From Lachnoclostridium phytofermentans ISDg (lineage in GTDB: Bacteria; Bacillota; Clostridia; Lachnospirales; Lachnospiraceae): a stretch of 64,000 nucleotides of DNA. The notes below the pieces were generated by a model that worked only from the letters and a program-made list of their open reading frames with translations, was not told the DNA's origin and searched no databases. Of this stretch, positions 8,734 through 17,282 are shown one piece after another. The number at the start of each line of letters is the position of its first letter. The first letter of the stretch is position 1. Location of the stretch: positions 1,318,001 through 1,382,000 of the forward strand of contig NC_010001.1 in assembly GCF_000018685.1 (NCBI RefSeq), read 5' to 3'. The position numbers were made by a program, and so were the translations under genes.

Positions 8734-9660
8734 ATGAGTAAACAATTAGTACATAGTCCTTTATTCCGGGACCCGATATATGATGGTGCAGCAGATCCTG
8801 TGATAATCTGGAATCACATAGAAAAACAGTGGTGGATGATTTATACAAATCGCCGTGCGAACGTAAAAACTACTGGTTTTGAATGGATACATGGAACAGA
8901 TTTAGGGGTCGCATCTTCAAATGATGGTGGGCATACTTTCGTTTATCGGGGGATATTAGAAGGTCTCGCTATCGAACCGGGAAGAAATACATTTTGGGCA
9001 CCTGAGATTGTCTATGAGAAGGAAGTTTATCATATGTATGTATCTTATGTCGTTGGTGTGCCATCTACATGGAACTTTGAACGACATATCTTACATTATA
9101 CCAGTAAGAATTTATGGGACTGGGAGTATATCGGTAGATTACCACTCTCCTCCAATCGCTGTATAGATGCCTGTGTACATAAGTTGCCAAATGGAAATTA
9201 CGGACTTTGGTATAAGGATGAAGTGAATGAGTCTCATACTTATATGGTGGAAAGTAGTGACTTGTATGAATTTCATAATCCGATAGCAGTCTTAGAGGAA
9301 TTTGCACATGAAGGACCAAATGTATTTCGTTTTAAGGGTTTTTACTGGATGATTATTGATACTTGGAAGGGGCAAGGAGTGTATCGAAGTAAAGATGCTA
9401 TGACCTGGATTCGTTGTAATGATATCTTATCAGAAACTGGAAATAAGGAGGATGACTACGGGTTTGGTTATCATGCAGATGTGCATGTACAAGAAGATGA
9501 GGCATATATCTTCTATTTTACGCATCCGGGAAGGATACCATGTGTAGAAGAGAATTTCTACGAACAACAGAGATCTTCTCTTCAAATTAGAAGGCTTACG
9601 GTAAATAATGGGGAATTGTCTTGTGACCGTGAGGAAGAGTTTATGTATGAATTAATTTAA
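8734..9660 (+). CDS. Glycoside hydrolase, five-bladed propeller (GH43/GH117-like)
   Basis: The 308-residue protein shows repeated W/Y-rich strands of a five-bladed beta-propeller. DGAADPVI near the N-terminus would carry the general-base Asp, CIDACVH the middle pKa-tuning Asp, and HEGPNVF the general-acid Glu, in the order expected for clan GH-F and related families. There is no signal peptide, so it probably trims short sugars in the cytoplasm. The ATG at 8734 has GGGAGG at 8721-8726; earlier in-frame starts do not. The family may be GH43, GH117 or a close relative; substrate unresolved. It ends exactly at a structured intergenic element. Confidence 0.75.
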   Translation: MSKQLVHSPLFRDPIYDGAADPVIIWNHIEKQWWMIYTNRRANVKTTGFEWIHGTDLGVASSNDGGHTFVYRGILEGLAIEPGRNTFWAPEIVYEKEVYHMYVSYVVGVPSTWNFERHILHYTSKNLWDWEYIGRLPLSSNRCIDACVHKLPNGNYGLWYKDEVNESHTYMVESSDLYEFHNPIAVLEEFAHEGPNVFRFKGFYWMIIDTWKGQGVYRSKDAMTWIRCNDILSETGNKEDDYGFGYHADVHVQEDEAYIFYFTHPGRIPCVEENFYEQQRSSLQIRRLTVNNGELSCDREEEFMYELI

Positions 9661-9778
9661 CCTCATCAGGGACTTCCCCCGCTTCTGTAAGCGGGGGAAG
9701 TGACTTGCCTGTTTTAAAAAGCCACGTAGTGGCAATGAGGTAGAGCCGGTAGCGTAAGCGGATTACGAATATCCGCTT
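9661..9778 (+). other. Structured intergenic element with four stems, possible transposon-end or guide-RNA-like relic
   Basis: CCTCAT at 9661-9666 can pair with ATGAGG at 9735-9740 and enclose two hairpins. The first is a perfect 13-bp stem, ACTTCCCCCGCTT at 9672-9684 with 9689-9701. The second is GCCAC/GTGGC at 9721-9733. A further stem AAGCGGAT/ATCCGCTT lies at 9756-9778. There is no T-tract after the first hairpin, so it is not a plain terminator. The GC-rich stems stand out from the AT-rich surroundings. The look recalls the ends of IS200/IS605-type elements, but no transposase or TnpB is present, so that identity is only inferred. Confidence 0.5.
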
Positions 9779-9815
9779 TGACTAAAAAAATCAGCGTAGA
9801 AATGAGGGTATAGGA

Positions 9816-11480
9816 ATGAAAGAATTGCTGATAAAGCGTAAGGGGAAGTTTATTCAATATTTAGCGGCATCCTTTATGTTTAACATTGACCGCTATGTTC
9901 AAATGGGGATATTTGCCCTCATTATGTGGGCAGTAGAAAAAGGTAGGGATGCCAACTATACGGTTGTAGTGATAATCACTATTTTAGCTTCCGTCTATAG
10001 TGCAATAAGTTTTGTGGTATCGCGTATGCTTCGAATTGGGTACATGCGAGATACCATACTGGATGTTAGAAAACGAGCATTTGAGAAAATTATGAGAATG
10101 CCTTTTAAGCAATATTCCAAAAAGGGAAAAGAAATTTATTTATCGAATTTAATTAATGACATCAATCAGTTTGAATCGGATTTCTTTATCAGTTTTTTAA
10201 ATTTCTTGATTAATATTGGTATGTTTGTTATCAGTTTTATCATTTTATTATTTTTAGATCCAATTTTAGCGGCGGGGATGTTTGGAGCTTCTGTACTTAT
10301 TTATCTGGTTTCAAGTATCTTTTCTAAAAAGACAGTGGCTTTAAAAGAGGAGGTATCGACATCTTCAGAAGAATTTACGCAAGAGATTTCAAATACCTTT
10401 CATGGACTTGAGATTCTTAAACTAAACCGAATTGAAGATAAGTTTTTACAAAAGAGTTTATCTTCGATTCGTAAAGTAGAACGAAAAAAATGTATCTCAA
10501 GCGTATTTACGGAGGGACAACGAAATATTATTCAAATACTTTCTTTTATTGTATCCAGTGGTGTTATGGTATATTTGTGTATTAACTTTAAAAATGGTAT
10601 ATCACTAGCGTTAGCAACGTTTATATTCCAGCTAGCAAGTGTTATGAGTTTTAATTTAGTGGAAGTCTTTCCTTTGTGGAACGCGATGAAAGCTTCGATA
10701 AGTATTTATCATAAGATTACGGATGATGAAGTAGAAGACAAAGAAAAGAAAGAAGAGAAAGTAGACGAACGCATTCATTCTTTCGATTTTCAGAACGAAA
10801 TTGTTGTATCAGATGTTACATTTGCCTATGATAATAAATCAATCTTAAATCATGCAAACTTTTCGATTAAGAAGGGAAAGAAATACCTAATAAAAGGGGT
10901 AAGCGGTGCTGGTAAATCTACATTAATGAACTTGCTCTCTATGACATTTGATAATTATGAGGGTGAGATTAAGGTAGATGGGGTTGAGTATAAGACAATG
11001 GTTGAAAAAACCTTCCATGATAAAGTGGCATTCATCTACCAGGATGTATTTCTATTCGAGGATACCATTCGTAACAACATTACATTGTATAAGGATTTAC
11101 CGAAAGAGCGCGTTGAATTCGCTGCAAAAGCCTGCGAATTAGATTCCGTCATAGCAGATAAAAAACTAGGATTAGATGAACCATTATCCGAAAATGGTAA
11201 GAATCTATCCGGTGGCCAAAGGCAGAGAATTTCGATTGCCCGCGCAATTGCAAAACAAGCGGAAATTTTATTTGTGGACGAGGGAACTTCAAGTCTTAAC
11301 GAAGACTTAGGGAAAGAAATTGAAAAGGTATTCTTATCCCTATCTCAAACAGTAATTGCAATCAGCCATCGTTTTTACGAAGGAGTTACAGACCAATATG
11401 ATTATGTACTTGAAATCAAGAATGGTCAGATTCTTCAGTATGAGGCAAAAGAATATTTTGGGGAGGCAGTGACATGTTAA
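9816..11480 (+). CDS. ABC exporter half-transporter, subunit 1
   Basis: This 554-residue protein has an N-terminal six-helix type I exporter membrane domain (about residues 1-300) and a C-terminal ATPase. The ATPase has Walker A GVSGAGKST, Q-loop IYQDVFLF, signature LSGGQRQR, Walker B ILFVDEG with the catalytic Glu, and H-loop ISHRF. It overlaps the next gene by 7 bp, and the two together form a probable heterodimeric exporter of a lipid, drug or peptide. No precursor peptide, immunity gene or regulator is adjacent. GAGGGTATAGGA precedes the ATG. Confidence 0.9.
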   Translation: MKELLIKRKGKFIQYLAASFMFNIDRYVQMGIFALIMWAVEKGRDANYTVVVIITILASVYSAISFVVSRMLRIGYMRDTILDVRKRAFEKIMRMPFKQYSKKGKEIYLSNLINDINQFESDFFISFLNFLINIGMFVISFIILLFLDPILAAGMFGASVLIYLVSSIFSKKTVALKEEVSTSSEEFTQEISNTFHGLEILKLNRIEDKFLQKSLSSIRKVERKKCISSVFTEGQRNIIQILSFIVSSGVMVYLCINFKNGISLALATFIFQLASVMSFNLVEVFPLWNAMKASISIYHKITDDEVEDKEKKEEKVDERIHSFDFQNEIVVSDVTFAYDNKSILNHANFSIKKGKKYLIKGVSGAGKSTLMNLLSMTFDNYEGEIKVDGVEYKTMVEKTFHDKVAFIYQDVFLFEDTIRNNITLYKDLPKERVEFAAKACELDSVIADKKLGLDEPLSENGKNLSGGQRQRISIARAIAKQAEILFVDEGTSSLNEDLGKEIEKVFLSLSQTVIAISHRFYEGVTDQYDYVLEIKNGQILQYEAKEYFGEAVTC

Positions 11481-13114
11481 AAAAAGTATTTAAAAGTACG
11501 CCGCAGATGATAGTTGCTCTTTTCTTTGCTGCCTTTAATAGCTTATTAGAGGGTATTGTTACTGTAAAAATGATGGGGCTTATCGATTATGCAATAGCGG
11601 GAGATTTAGAACTCTTAAAGCAAAAGATACCTCCTCTTCTGATTTTTGCACTCACTCTTTTACCTGTAGGGATTTTAACATCGATTACAAAAGCATGGTA
11701 TAAAAAAGATGCAAATTTAGCAATCAAGATGCATTATGTAAGGGGAGTATTTAAGAAAAATATTTCGGAATTTCAAAAAGAAAATACCGCAAATTATATT
11801 TCAAGACTAACCAATGACTGTAATACAATTGATAAAAACTTTATTGATGGAATCTATACCGTGTTCCAGGGTATTGCTAACTTTTTCGTTGGAATATGGA
11901 TTATCTCTACAGTAAGTCCATGGATGATTTTCCTCTCCCTTATCATTATGGTAGCAAATGTTATTATAGGCGCTGTTATGCGTAAACCATTAGAACGCAA
12001 TTACAAAGAACGTTCTGATATGTTTGATGGGTACACCTCTTATATCAAAGAAGTATTATCCGCTTTTCATATTGTAAAGAGTAACAATTTACAGGAGAAA
12101 GTAACGAAGGACTATTATGAAAAGAGTGAAGAGATTCAAAAGAAAGGGTATCATATCGAAAAAATGATGACCTTTATCAATGGTGCACAACATCTAACCA
12201 TGAATACGTCAATGTATGGTATTTTATGCATCTTAGGATATCTTACGATTCAAGGGAAAATTACAGCAGGTGGTTTATTAATAGTAGCTCAGGGAATTCA
12301 AAAACTTGCTTGGCCATTGTTTATGCTAAGTGAAGCCTTACCAAAGGTGTTTACTTCAAAGTCACTTAGTGTAAAAATCGGTGATAGTCTAAAAAATTCG
12401 GATACTTACGAAGAAAACTTATCGATGTCAGATTTTGAGGACCATATTGTATTACAAGATGTAGAGTTTCAGTATGAAGACGAGATCGATAGTAAGAAAA
12501 TTTTAACAAATGTGAATTTAAACATTAAGAAAAATGGGAAGTATTTAATTGTAGGCCCTAGTGGAGGAGGAAAATCTACGCTACTAAAACTTCTTCGAAA
12601 GTATTTTGCTCCAACAAGTGGGAATATTCTAATAGATGGAAAGCCACTTCGTGATGTGAAGAAGGAAGATTATTTTTCAATGATAGCAAATGTAGAACAA
12701 CAGGTTTTTATCTTTCAGGATACCTTAAGAAACAATATCACCCTTTATAAATCATATAGTGAAGAAGAAATTGGGGCTGCGATAGAAGCAGCTGGACTTA
12801 CTTCATTTGTTCAGAGCTTACCGGATGGATTAGACACTATGATTTATGATAATGGACGAAATATCTCTGGTGGAGAGCGAAGCCGAGTTGTAATAGCAAG
12901 GGCAATGTTAACCAAAGCAAGTATTTTATTTATGGATGAAGCGTTTGCTTCTCTTGATATGGAACGGGCTAGAGAGATAGAACAGACGATTCTTAAACTA
13001 AAAGATATCACTGTGATCAATGTTAGCCACGTAGTTTTTAGAGATACCAAGAAACAATACGATGGTGTATTCACAGTGAAGGGTACAGTCAAACCGTTAC
13101 TCGGTCAAGAGTAA
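11474..13114 (+). CDS. ABC exporter half-transporter, subunit 2
   Basis: The 546-residue partner has the same layout: six membrane helices to about residue 310, then Walker A GPSGGGKST, a Q-loop in VEQQVFIFQ, signature ISGGERSR, Walker B ILFMDEAF and an H-loop VSHVVF. Both subunits keep the Glu after Walker B, so neither nucleotide site is obviously dead, unlike many asymmetric heterodimers. Start and stop overlap with subunit 1 implies translational coupling. Ribosome site GGGGAGG lies inside the end of the previous gene. Confidence 0.9.
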   Translation: MLKKVFKSTPQMIVALFFAAFNSLLEGIVTVKMMGLIDYAIAGDLELLKQKIPPLLIFALTLLPVGILTSITKAWYKKDANLAIKMHYVRGVFKKNISEFQKENTANYISRLTNDCNTIDKNFIDGIYTVFQGIANFFVGIWIISTVSPWMIFLSLIIMVANVIIGAVMRKPLERNYKERSDMFDGYTSYIKEVLSAFHIVKSNNLQEKVTKDYYEKSEEIQKKGYHIEKMMTFINGAQHLTMNTSMYGILCILGYLTIQGKITAGGLLIVAQGIQKLAWPLFMLSEALPKVFTSKSLSVKIGDSLKNSDTYEENLSMSDFEDHIVLQDVEFQYEDEIDSKKILTNVNLNIKKNGKYLIVGPSGGGKSTLLKLLRKYFAPTSGNILIDGKPLRDVKKEDYFSMIANVEQQVFIFQDTLRNNITLYKSYSEEEIGAAIEAAGLTSFVQSLPDGLDTMIYDNGRNISGGERSRVVIARAMLTKASILFMDEAFASLDMERAREIEQTILKLKDITVINVSHVVFRDTKKQYDGVFTVKGTVKPLLGQE

Positions 13115-13156
13115 AGGACTAGGAAATATATGCCTAATACTTATATAAATTACTAC

Positions 13157-13194
13157 ATGCCATATCACCTCCATAAGCAGATGTGATATGGCAT
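13157..13194 (+). terminator. Hairpin after the exporter pair
   Basis: Perfect 12-bp arms ATGCCATATCAC (13157-13168) and GTGATATGGCAT (13183-13194). No real T-tract follows, so termination is probable rather than certain; it could also be an operator-like palindrome. Confidence 0.5.
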
Positions 13195-13317
13195 ATACAA
13201 AATAAGGTAAAAAATTCGTTTTATTTTTAACGATTATGTTGTATAATGGTTTACGCAGATTAAAAATGGAAAAACAATTATGCATACGCAAATGCGAAGA
13301 TGCGGAAAAGAGGGGCT

Positions 13318-14256
13318 ATGTCGTTACAAGTACAAAATTTAATGAAAAAGTATGGAGACAAGGTAGTTGTCGAAGATTTGAGTTTTGAGATTACAAAACC
13401 AGGAGTGTATGCTCTATTAGGTACGAATGGTGCAGGTAAAACAACCTCCCTACGTATTATCCTTGGTATGTTAGCTCATGACGGTGGCAAAGTACTTTGG
13501 AATGGAGCGCCACTTGACCCAGTGAAGGCAAACGTTGGATACCTTGCAGAGGAACGTGGTTTATATCCGAAATACTCATTACTTGACCAGTTATTGTATT
13601 TTGCAAAACTAAAGAATGTGCCTAAGAAAACAGCAATGGATCGAATCAAGTATTGGTCGGACCGTTTACAAGTGAATGAATATGTATTTCCACCTAAGAT
13701 GAAAGGGAAGAAATCCAAAGCAAATAGAGCAGATCAATTATCAAAAGGTAATCAACAAAAAATCCAGCTGATGGCTGCGTTAATTTCAGATCCTAAGTTA
13801 ATCATTTTAGATGAGCCATTAAGTGGTTTGGATCCAGTTAATACAGATTTATTCAAATCTATTATTCGTGAGCAGATAGCTCAGGATAAATATTTAATTA
13901 TGTCAAGTCACCAGATGCCTACGATTGAAGAATTCTGTAGCGACATTACCATCTTAAATCGTGGTAAGGCAGTGTTGCAAGGAGATCTTAATGAAATTAA
14001 AAAGAGTTATGGTAGAGTTAATCTATTTGTAAAGAGTGATGTGGATATCGCTTCCTACATCGAAGAGTTTGGATTAAGAATTGTGAATAAAACACCAAGT
14101 GAATATCACTTAAAAGTTAAAAACGAGCAACAGGCAATGGATTTTCTTGCAAAACTTATCGGAGAGAAGATTCCGGTTGTAAAATTCGAGCTGCGCGAGC
14201 CATCGCTGCATGAAATATTCATAGAAAAGGTGGGAGATGTTCATGAAGAAAAGTAA
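13318..14256 (+). CDS. ABC-2 type transporter ATP-binding protein (NatA-like)
   Basis: A 312-residue ATPase with Walker A GTNGAGKTT, signature LSKGNQQK, Walker B LIILDEPLSGLDP and H-loop SSHQM, followed by the C-terminal extension common in NatA-type exporters. The ATG at 13318 has AGAGGGG just upstream; an earlier in-frame ATG at 13300 has none. It overlaps the first permease gene by 14 bp and probably energises both downstream permeases. Family members export sodium, antibiotics or peptides; the substrate here is unknown. Confidence 0.9.
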   Translation: MSLQVQNLMKKYGDKVVVEDLSFEITKPGVYALLGTNGAGKTTSLRIILGMLAHDGGKVLWNGAPLDPVKANVGYLAEERGLYPKYSLLDQLLYFAKLKNVPKKTAMDRIKYWSDRLQVNEYVFPPKMKGKKSKANRADQLSKGNQQKIQLMAALISDPKLIILDEPLSGLDPVNTDLFKSIIREQIAQDKYLIMSSHQMPTIEEFCSDITILNRGKAVLQGDLNEIKKSYGRVNLFVKSDVDIASYIEEFGLRIVNKTPSEYHLKVKNEQQAMDFLAKLIGEKIPVVKFELREPSLHEIFIEKVGDVHEEK

Positions 14257-15574
14257 TGTAACTGGTTGGAAAGACGTCTTTACTTTTACCTTAACTCAAA
14301 CCTTAAAGAGCAAGGCGTTTATTGTAAGTTTTGTTTTATTTATTGTTTTAGCTTCCATTTCTATGCCTGTACTTTCAATGATAATGAATAAGGATACTAA
14401 GGTAGAGGATGGTACAAATCCAATACAAAAAGTCTATATTAATGATAATGTTGCTTGGTCTAATGGTGGTTTTTTACCAACACTTAGTCAGGAAAACTTA
14501 AAACATATTAAGTTTGAAGCACTTACGGAAGATTATGATACCGTTGTGAATCGCATCGAGCAGGAAGAAAATACATCTGTCATTGTTAACATTGTAGAAA
14601 CAGAGACAACCTTTCAACTTGACTCTATAAAGGCAAGTACGGGAGATGTAAAAGAGTCTAATGTGCAGACATTAAGCGGGGCTTTGTTAGAGGCATTTGA
14701 TGCATATCGAATCAATCAATTAGGAATTACTAGTGAACAATTAGCCATGATTCAAGCAAATGTTTCAACCTCTGTTACGTTAGCGGATAGGAATGGAAAT
14801 GCAGTGATAACGGAAGATACTTCCATATCGAACTCTCAATATTGGTTTATTTACGGTATTTTGTTTCTTGTTATGATGGTTAATATCATGGCAAGTTCCC
14901 AGATAGCGTCTTCCATTGTTTCTGAAAAGTCATCTAAGGTATTGGAATATCTATTAACTTCCGTGAAACCACTTGCTATTATGATCGGTAAAATTTTAGC
15001 AATGCTTACTGCGGTGATATTGCAATTTGCCGCGACTATTGTTTGCGTATTAATTTCTAATACCGTTACTACAAAAGTATTTTCATCAACTGGAGAAAAT
15101 ATGATTTCAAAATATCTACCATCTGGAATCTTTGATAATATCAATCCGTTAAATATTATCTTATGTCTAGCTGTAGTAATTCTTGGAATGATTTTTTATG
15201 CTACCCTTGCTGGGCTCGCCGGTGCTACTGCAAGCCGTATCGAGGAGGCTAGTGAAAGTTTAATGTTATTTACCTTTTCGAACCTTATCGGTGCTTACAT
15301 CGGTATGGGGGCAGCAGGTGTGTTAATGGCTAGTGGTACGAATGGTTTTGTAACATTTGCTTTATTATTCCCATTATCTTCCCCGTTCTTATTACCTGGA
15401 GCGATGTTTGTAGGAAAGGTATCGGTTGGGTTATCAATACTATCCATAGTCCTTCTAGTAATTTTTATGATCTTACTATTTAAATTTGTAGCAAAAGTAT
15501 ATGAAACATTAATCCTTCATAGTGGAAATAGAATCGGTTTGAAGGAACTAGTTAAGATTTCTAAAAATGTATAG
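14243..15574 (+). CDS. ABC-2 type permease (NatB-like), subunit 1
   Basis: A 443-residue protein. One membrane segment lies near residues 25-45, a large soluble domain follows at about 50-195, then five or six membrane segments in the C-terminal half. EKSSKVLEYLLTSVKPLAIM is the typical ABC-2 permease coupling region. The ATG at 14243 has GGGAG at 14232-14236; the upstream ATG at 14237 is too close to that site. It overlaps the ATPase gene, and a paralogous permease follows, so the transporter is probably a heterodimer of permeases. Confidence 0.88.
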   Translation: MKKSNVTGWKDVFTFTLTQTLKSKAFIVSFVLFIVLASISMPVLSMIMNKDTKVEDGTNPIQKVYINDNVAWSNGGFLPTLSQENLKHIKFEALTEDYDTVVNRIEQEENTSVIVNIVETETTFQLDSIKASTGDVKESNVQTLSGALLEAFDAYRINQLGITSEQLAMIQANVSTSVTLADRNGNAVITEDTSISNSQYWFIYGILFLVMMVNIMASSQIASSIVSEKSSKVLEYLLTSVKPLAIMIGKILAMLTAVILQFAATIVCVLISNTVTTKVFSSTGENMISKYLPSGIFDNINPLNIILCLAVVILGMIFYATLAGLAGATASRIEEASESLMLFTFSNLIGAYIGMGAAGVLMASGTNGFVTFALLFPLSSPFLLPGAMFVGKVSVGLSILSIVLLVIFMILLFKFVAKVYETLILHSGNRIGLKELVKISKNV

Positions 15575-15597
15575 AAAGGTTTTGTTTGGAGGTAAGT

Positions 15598-16971
15598 ATG
15601 ATGAATGAGATACAACAAAATAAGAATTCCAACCTAGGCACAAACTTTCGAGGATGGAAATCTGTATATAGTTTTACATTTAAACAGGCTACAAATGGTG
15701 TTGGATTTAAGGTAGTAACAGCACTAATTGCGTTATTGATTATCGCTGGCTTCATTTTAATGAATGTACTTGTAGCAAAGCCAAAAAATGAAGATGAAAT
15801 AAAACCGTCTAATATTACAAGCGTTTATGTATTAGATCAAAGCGGAATTGCTACGGCTGATTATGAAAGTTTGATGAAACAGTTTTCACCGCTGGTCTTT
15901 GGAAATACTAAATTTATAATAATGGAGACAGGGGAGCGCACGGGAGTAATACAAAGTGCAAGAGATGATTCTCCTACCACCATTGCAGTAAGTATTACGA
16001 AGAACGAAGACGGTTATCTAATTGAAGGATTGATACCGGAGGGCTCTTCTATTAAGGAATCCGATTCTTCAAAACTACTTGAAGCTATGAAGCAATGCTT
16101 TGAAACAAACAAGTTAATGCAAGCAGGACTTTCTGTCACTCAATTAACTACAGCATTAAAACCAATGAATTCTGTGATTACGGAAGTAGGTGAGGATAAT
16201 AATCCAACTACATTTGTTATAAAAATGATAGCACCTATGATATTTGGATTATTACTTTACTTTATGTTGTTGTTACATGGTCAGACAATCAGTAAAGAAG
16301 TGTCAACAGAGAAAACTTCAAAGTTAATGGAAACTTTATTAACCTCTGTTCATCCATATGCGATGATAACTGGTAAGGTGCTGGCAATTTCATCAATCGC
16401 TATTTTACAGTTCTTAACTTGGGTTATTTCTGTATTTATAGGATTGTATGGAGGTAATGCAGTTGCCCATGCTATCTATCCAGAGTATGAGAATACTGCA
16501 ATCACAATTATCAATTTCTTGAAGGATAATGTTGGTGAATCCGCATTCTCATTACCTGCAGTGATTATAGCTATTTTAGTATTCTGCGTTGGTTTCTTAT
16601 TCTATTGTGTATTAGCAGGACTTGCGGGATGTATGGTTACAAGACCAGAAGATGCAGCTAGTACGCAGGGAGTGTTTGTGTTTCCGATTGTAATCAGCTG
16701 GATGGTATGCTATTTTGCATCAGCTGCTGGGAATGAAGGCGTACTAAGAATTGCAAGATATATTCCATTCACAACACCGTTTTGTGTTCCGGTGGATTTA
16801 ATTACTGGCACGATTGGAATCGCACAGGGAATTGCTGCATTCTTACTTTTAGTAATATTCTCAGTCTTGGTTATTATGATGGCTGCAAGAATCTATCGTG
16901 GATTAGTGTTATACAATGGTCAAAAATTAAATTTAAAAACAATGTTTCAGGTGTTAAGAGCAAAACAATAA
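15598..16971 (+). CDS. ABC-2 type permease (NatB-like), subunit 2
   Basis: The 457-residue protein is a diverged paralogue of the preceding permease. Both open with a GW-SVYSFTF/GWKDVFTFTL-like segment, have one helix, a soluble domain, and the motif STEKTSKLMETLLTSVHPYAMI before the C-terminal helices. A good GGAGGT ribosome site at 15589-15593 favours the ATG at 15598. It is the last gene of the operon, followed by a strong terminator. Two non-identical permeases with one ATPase gene is a common NatAB variant. Confidence 0.88.
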   Translation: MMNEIQQNKNSNLGTNFRGWKSVYSFTFKQATNGVGFKVVTALIALLIIAGFILMNVLVAKPKNEDEIKPSNITSVYVLDQSGIATADYESLMKQFSPLVFGNTKFIIMETGERTGVIQSARDDSPTTIAVSITKNEDGYLIEGLIPEGSSIKESDSSKLLEAMKQCFETNKLMQAGLSVTQLTTALKPMNSVITEVGEDNNPTTFVIKMIAPMIFGLLLYFMLLLHGQTISKEVSTEKTSKLMETLLTSVHPYAMITGKVLAISSIAILQFLTWVISVFIGLYGGNAVAHAIYPEYENTAITIINFLKDNVGESAFSLPAVIIAILVFCVGFLFYCVLAGLAGCMVTRPEDAASTQGVFVFPIVISWMVCYFASAAGNEGVLRIARYIPFTTPFCVPVDLITGTIGIAQGIAAFLLLVIFSVLVIMMAARIYRGLVLYNGQKLNLKTMFQVLRAKQ

Positions 16972-16986
16972 AGTAAATATGATATA

Positions 16987-17046
16987 AAAGCTGTTGCATG
17001 ATAGCTCCTATGGTATAGGAGAAACCATTATGTAACAGCTTTTTTC
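16987..17046 (+). terminator. Terminator of the NatAB-like operon
   Basis: The outer stem AAAGCTGTT/AACAGCTTT encloses an inner stem CTCCTAT/ATAGGAG; six T residues follow. Confidence 0.88.
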
Positions 17047-17074
17047 TTTCTTAAAAACCACTTTAAAAAAATAA

Positions 17075-17088
17075 CGTTAACGTTAACG
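17075..17088. promoter_or_regulatory. LacI-type operator candidate
   Basis: The perfect palindrome CGTTAACGTTAACG lies 10 bp upstream of the -35 element of the regulator gene. Its centre and half-sites fit LacI-family operators; autoregulation by the adjacent regulator is the simplest reading. Confidence 0.65.
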
Positions 17089-17098
17089 AATATTTCTA

Positions 17099-17127
17099 GT
17101 GACAAACGACTTTTTATAGGATATAAT
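17099..17127 (+). promoter_or_regulatory. Promoter of the LacI-type regulator gene
   Basis: GTGACA at 17099-17104, 17-bp spacer, TATAAT at 17122-17127. Confidence 0.7.
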
Positions 17128-17154
17128 GACATTATATTAGTGTTAATTAACAAG

Positions 17155-17217
17155 AAGCTACTGTATTTATGTATCAAGCTGCTGTATTTATGTATGAAGC
17201 TTCTGTGCTTAAATATA
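17155..17217. repeat. Three tandem 21-bp repeats in the regulator leader
   Basis: Units start AAGCTA, AAGCTG and AAGCTT at 17155, 17176 and 17197. The first two differ only at the sixth and last base; the third is more diverged. Confidence 0.85.
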
Positions 17218-17282
17218 AATAAAGTTTCTACTTATTAAAAAGTACTACAATATAACGAAAAATAACGGAGCCGAGGTGGGGT

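Noticed and set aside
14851..15144. Long minus-strand frame inside the NatB-like permease
   Set aside because: Antisense of a well-supported membrane protein gene; no start signal.
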